Shown one piece after another: positions 60,776-64,000 of a stretch of DNA of 64,000 nucleotides. This DNA is from Neodontobutis hainanensis (lineage: Eukaryota; Chordata; Actinopteri; Gobiiformes; Odontobutidae). Positions within the stretch are counted from its first letter, which is position 1. Each line of letters opens with the position of its first letter. The notes under the pieces are model-generated. The model did no database searches and was not told the DNA's origin. It saw nothing but the letters and a program-made list of their open reading frames with translations. The stretch lies in contig JALDNG010000102.1 in NCBI GenBank assembly GCA_024349245.1, positions 461,001-525,000 of the forward strand, read 5' to 3'. The position numbers and the translations under genes are program-made.

Positions 60776-63111
60776 ATTGTGTACCCATTGTTAACATAAT
60801 CCTAACAGAGTTTATGTTTGGATCAATGTCATCATTCCATTTTTGTGTTTCATTTAAATATTAATACAAGAGTCTTAGTTTGAAAGAGGGCAAGTCTTTG
60901 TAGTTAAACCCATAACCACATTGTAAAAGTACAAAAACACAAAGGTACTATTTGGTTGTGTTTTTGTACTTTTACTATTGAGGACATTTATTAATGTACT
61001 GTTGTCCACAAGGGTTGCCACAGCATGTTCCCAGACTCCATTACAGGTTTACAGCTGCGTTGTGTTCAAGGTGTGAATAATATTCATTTTCCCTTATGAA
61101 GTTCTTTCAGACTTTCTGCCCTCACCTGACCCAACAACACCTTAGGCAGTTGAAGCTAATTATTTCAACCAGTTAAACACTCTTTTTTCTGGTTAACTTA
61201 GCATTGGCTAGTTAACAATTTGAGGTAAAAATCCAACAGAGGATAGTCAGTCAACCTTTAAGTCTGGCGCTGTGCCAGTGAGCAAGTCACTGCCATACAA
61301 TCAATGAGTGGCTGCCAGAGGCTCCATTTACTGTATGTATTTAAGTCTGAACACTGTGAAATAATGTCCCACTCTTATTAATGAACATCAAAGTTGCAGA
61401 AGGTGGGTGTAGAGGATGAAGGGATTCTGGCAACTCTGCAAAGTCAGGATGTCACAATCCACCTGAAAACAGCACGACTTAAAGAACCACCTCTGCTTCT
61501 TCCATCTATTCACAAGAGTTAAACAGAAACGTGCCCTCATTTTTCAAGTAGAAAACCAAACAAGAAGGAATTGACTTACAGATGGTTTTAAGGCTGTAAT
61601 TTAGAAAAAAATATAATGTACTGTGTTTTCTGAGGATATCTCTGCATTGGATATTCACTCTCAAACATTTGAGATTTAGTGCGTTATTTAAATGTGTCCC
61701 CTTTTTGTAATATTTGTGACAAATGCTGTAAAGGCTGTAAAGGTTGTAAAGGTCTTTCTGTAGAAAATGCATGCCTTACTCACAGATTGTTATGCAAACT
61801 TTTTTTAAGGAAACCCCCTTTCATTTCTCCCACAGTGGTACAGTCCAGAGTGACGGCGAATGTAGATTTTCTTTTGAAAACGTTTCACTCAAAACTTTGC
61901 TTTCCTTACACAGTTTATGTTGTTGTAACACACTGTCAGATTAATACCAACAAATGACGTTACAGTATAAAGTAGACGTTTGTGCTATTGTCGCCCGGGC
62001 AACAGTCCTTTAGCTTTCTTTGGCCAAAGTGGCCCTCTAAGAAAAAATGAATAGCATTTATTTTATTGTTTTAAATGAACATACTTATTATTAATGGTTT
62101 GCTCTCTAACAACCTCTGCCCGACACAGACTGCACTAAGTGGGAGGAGTTTTTCTGTATCGCCTCGCCCTCACTTTATACCACACACCAAACTGGCAAAG
62201 GCAAATATAAAGAAAGAGATCCGCACTGCAAACTCTGGTGACACACCTTGCCCCTCTTTCTCTCTCAGCCCACGCAGCCTAATGACACTTAATTATCCAA
62301 GTCTGTGGATTTTATTCACTTTTTCAATGAGACAGTTAGGCGTTCTGTTGTGCATCGTCTCACTTTTACATCACAAACCAAACTGACAACAGCCAATAAA
62401 CAGAAAGAGACACTTGCCTTTGTGCGTCTTTACGCACGCCCTATGTTTGATTTTTGATTTGACTCGACAGGAGTTACCATCACAAATGAACAAAACCTGT
62501 TTGAAAAACATAAGCAGGCATTTAGCAGTGTTCAATTTCTCACATTATAGTATAAAGCATAAAGTCTTCCAGACATCCTGGTGTAATTGAAGGAGCATTA
62601 TAAAATCTAAAAGGAATAAATCATCTGCATTACATATGGGATGCAGCTTAGATGTGACACATTATAGACACTATTGCTGTTGGTTTTAGATCAAATGAAT
62701 GATGAGGCTGACAAAAGAGAACCAGACACAGGTTCTGAGACAGAGTCATAATAAAAGCTGTTTCAAATATAACTAATAACTGATACAATTCCCTACGGGT
62801 TATTTTGTATTAGTTCTCTTATGATGTATTCTGAAAATGCACTTTACCTGTTTTGTGAAAATACAGTAAAAAAATGTATTAATAACAAAATAGTTATTAG
62901 TTTAAGTCTGGATTTATTTAAGTGTTATTAGGCTATATTTATTTATATATTTTTTTCACCAATCCTTATTACATTTCTGGAATGTCTGCAGTGGCCTTAG
63001 CATGAACCTGGTCTTAACATTCTGTTATATGCTGACATTACACCACGAGAACAAGAACATTGTGCTACAAAAAAATATCCTCACTTTAACAAAAACTAAA
63101 ATTGATTGTAA
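60776..63111. other. intronic stretch without a gene
   Basis: No supported gene. A threefold 9-bp tandem (YTGTAAAGG) lies at 61726-61752. Confidence 0.5.
61726..61752. repeat. 9-bp tandem repeat, three units
   Basis: CTGTAAAGG, CTGTAAAGG, TTGTAAAGG in direct succession. The Cys-Lys-rich frame it creates is an artefact. Confidence 0.85.
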
Positions 63112-63369
63112 ATACCCTCATCCTCCATTTATGTATCATTTATTGCCATTGGCCAGACTAGTTTAACCAGCTGTAGGGCTTTGAAACAGATGTCTCTATT
63201 TTTCAACATCACCACTCAGACAATTGTCAACAATCAGATTACAAACTAAAGTGGTAATAATGGTTAGTTTGAATTTTAGCTGTAATGTTAAAGGAAAAGC
63301 CCTGCAGAGATTCACAGAAACAAACAACTATGCAGTTAACCAACTGGTGCAAATCGTGGATATACCTGC
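63112..63369 (+). repeat. unclassified repeat, copy B of a direct pair
   Basis: Same orientation and order of blocks as 58907-59167, about 4.2 kb downstream: CCTCATCCTCCATTT, TGCCATTGGC, AGTTTAACCA, AAACAGATGTCTC, TGTCAACAATCAGATTACAA, GAATTTTAGCTGTAATGTTA and CAGTTAACCAACTGGTGCAA. Small indels separate the copies, indicating age. Similarity stops near GGATATACCTGC. Confidence 0.85.
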
Positions 63370-63452
63370 AAAACATCATAACATGCTGCGCGCCCCCTGG
63401 AGGTGGCTGCCGATTGTGAATTTTCCTAATGGGATAATAAAGAAAAAAAAAA
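63370..63452 (+). repeat. retroelement 3' tail with A-rich end
   Basis: CGCCCCCTGGAGGTGGCTGC, then GAATTTTCCTAATGGGATAA, TAAAG and an A run near 63443-63452. The AATTTYCCTNNGGGATNAATAAAG pattern is typical of fish LINE/SINE 3' ends. It directly adjoins repeat copy B and may belong to the same insertion. Confidence 0.5.
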
Positions 63453-64000
63453 TCTCATAGAGGTTTGCTCCAAAAACAGCTGAGCCTTATACAAGCAGAC
63501 TCTCACTGTTCTACTGACCATCCTATTAATATTCAAGTGTAATCTCCAAATAAATCAATACACTGTTTAAACATCCCAAAGTTGATGTTTAGAAAGCAAA
63601 TTCCTCAACATCAGCATAATTCAAAATGTCACAGCATATTTATAAAACCTGTGGCAGCATTTTCACCTTGACCCTATTTTACCAATGGTCTTGTCACATT
63701 CATAATAAACAACCAATGAATTACTTTAAATGTAAAATAGCTGTAATCAAACTGCATATGATTAGCTTTTAAGAAAGGCCTGTCATGTAATCATTGACTC
63801 TGTCTACTCATCGCTGCCGCCTTGTGGTCATTCTCTATTGAATCTCTTCTTTCTCTTGACCATGGGGCTTTTTCTACATTTTTGTCTGTGTCCTTGTCAC
63901 AGTCGTTTGTGTACATGTAGCTCTTTACAGAGCAGAAGCCCCACTTTTTCTGGTCAATACAATAAGGCAGGAGTAAACTAGCTTTTTTTCTCATGCTTGC
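63453..64000. other. intronic stretch to window end
   Basis: Nothing classifiable. Small frames on both strands lack motifs. Confidence 0.5.

Larger units (their letters stand above)
54062..64000 (+). other. CSMD gene: downstream intron (5' part only)
   Basis: At least 9.9 kb of intron after donor GTAAGT. No exon for the following linker or sushi domain was recognised before the window ends. Confidence 0.8.

Noticed and set aside
54062..64000. Search for the linker and next sushi exon of CSMD
   Set aside because: No frame with a phase-1 start after AG and the expected Cys...Cys...W...Cys pattern was found; the exon is probably beyond the window.
1..64000. CRISPR arrays, operons, toxin-antitoxin or other bacterial or phage systems
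   Set aside because: No spaced repeats of the right form, no dense coding, and spliceosomal exons plus fish repeats show this is vertebrate DNA.

Overview
The window is non-coding vertebrate DNA, almost certainly from a teleost fish. It is AT-rich and littered with fish-type interspersed repeats: Tc1/mariner relics, tRNA-derived SINEs, a palindromic TA-flanked MITE, LINE-type 3' tails and (CA)n microsatellites. No long open reading frame exists; the longest are about 145 codons and look like chance. Operons, ribosome binding sites, CRISPR arrays and bacterial features are absent.

One real gene is visible, on the + strand, running through the whole window and leaving at both ends. Three exons are supported: a complete sushi/CCP exon (4828-5025) and a CUB domain split over two exons (37158-37365 and 53949-54061). 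Their splice phases join perfectly (1-1, 1-2, 2-1) and they encode 173 consecutive codons (519 bp, about 0.8% of the window). The alternating sushi-CUB order and the sequence identify a CUB and Sushi multiple domains (CSMD) protein. The motif spread over the CUB domain looks most like CSMD3 to me, by memory only, so the family is secure and the paralogue is not. CSMD proteins are very large single-pass membrane proteins of neurons and other cells, linked to complement control and dendrite or synapse development.

Layout: 1-4827 is the end of an upstream intron (Tc1 transposase relic at its left edge, a GC-raised unclassified segment, a LINE-like tail). 5026-37157 is a 32.1 kb intron holding most SINE copies, a Penelope-type hammerhead relic, two long CA repeats, a candidate inverted-repeat element and a palindromic MITE flanked by direct repeats. 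37366-53948 is a 16.6 kb intron with a solo LTR. 54062-64000 is the start of the next intron, holding a pair of diverged direct repeats about 4.2 kb apart. No further exon was found in any intron.

I found no undescribed multi-gene system. The observations most worth checking are the repeat structures: the solo LTR with near-intact target duplication, the MITE with its flanking palindromic direct repeats, the unclassified repeat pair near the right end, the SINE copies sharing a body but not a tail, and the hammerhead-like fold.
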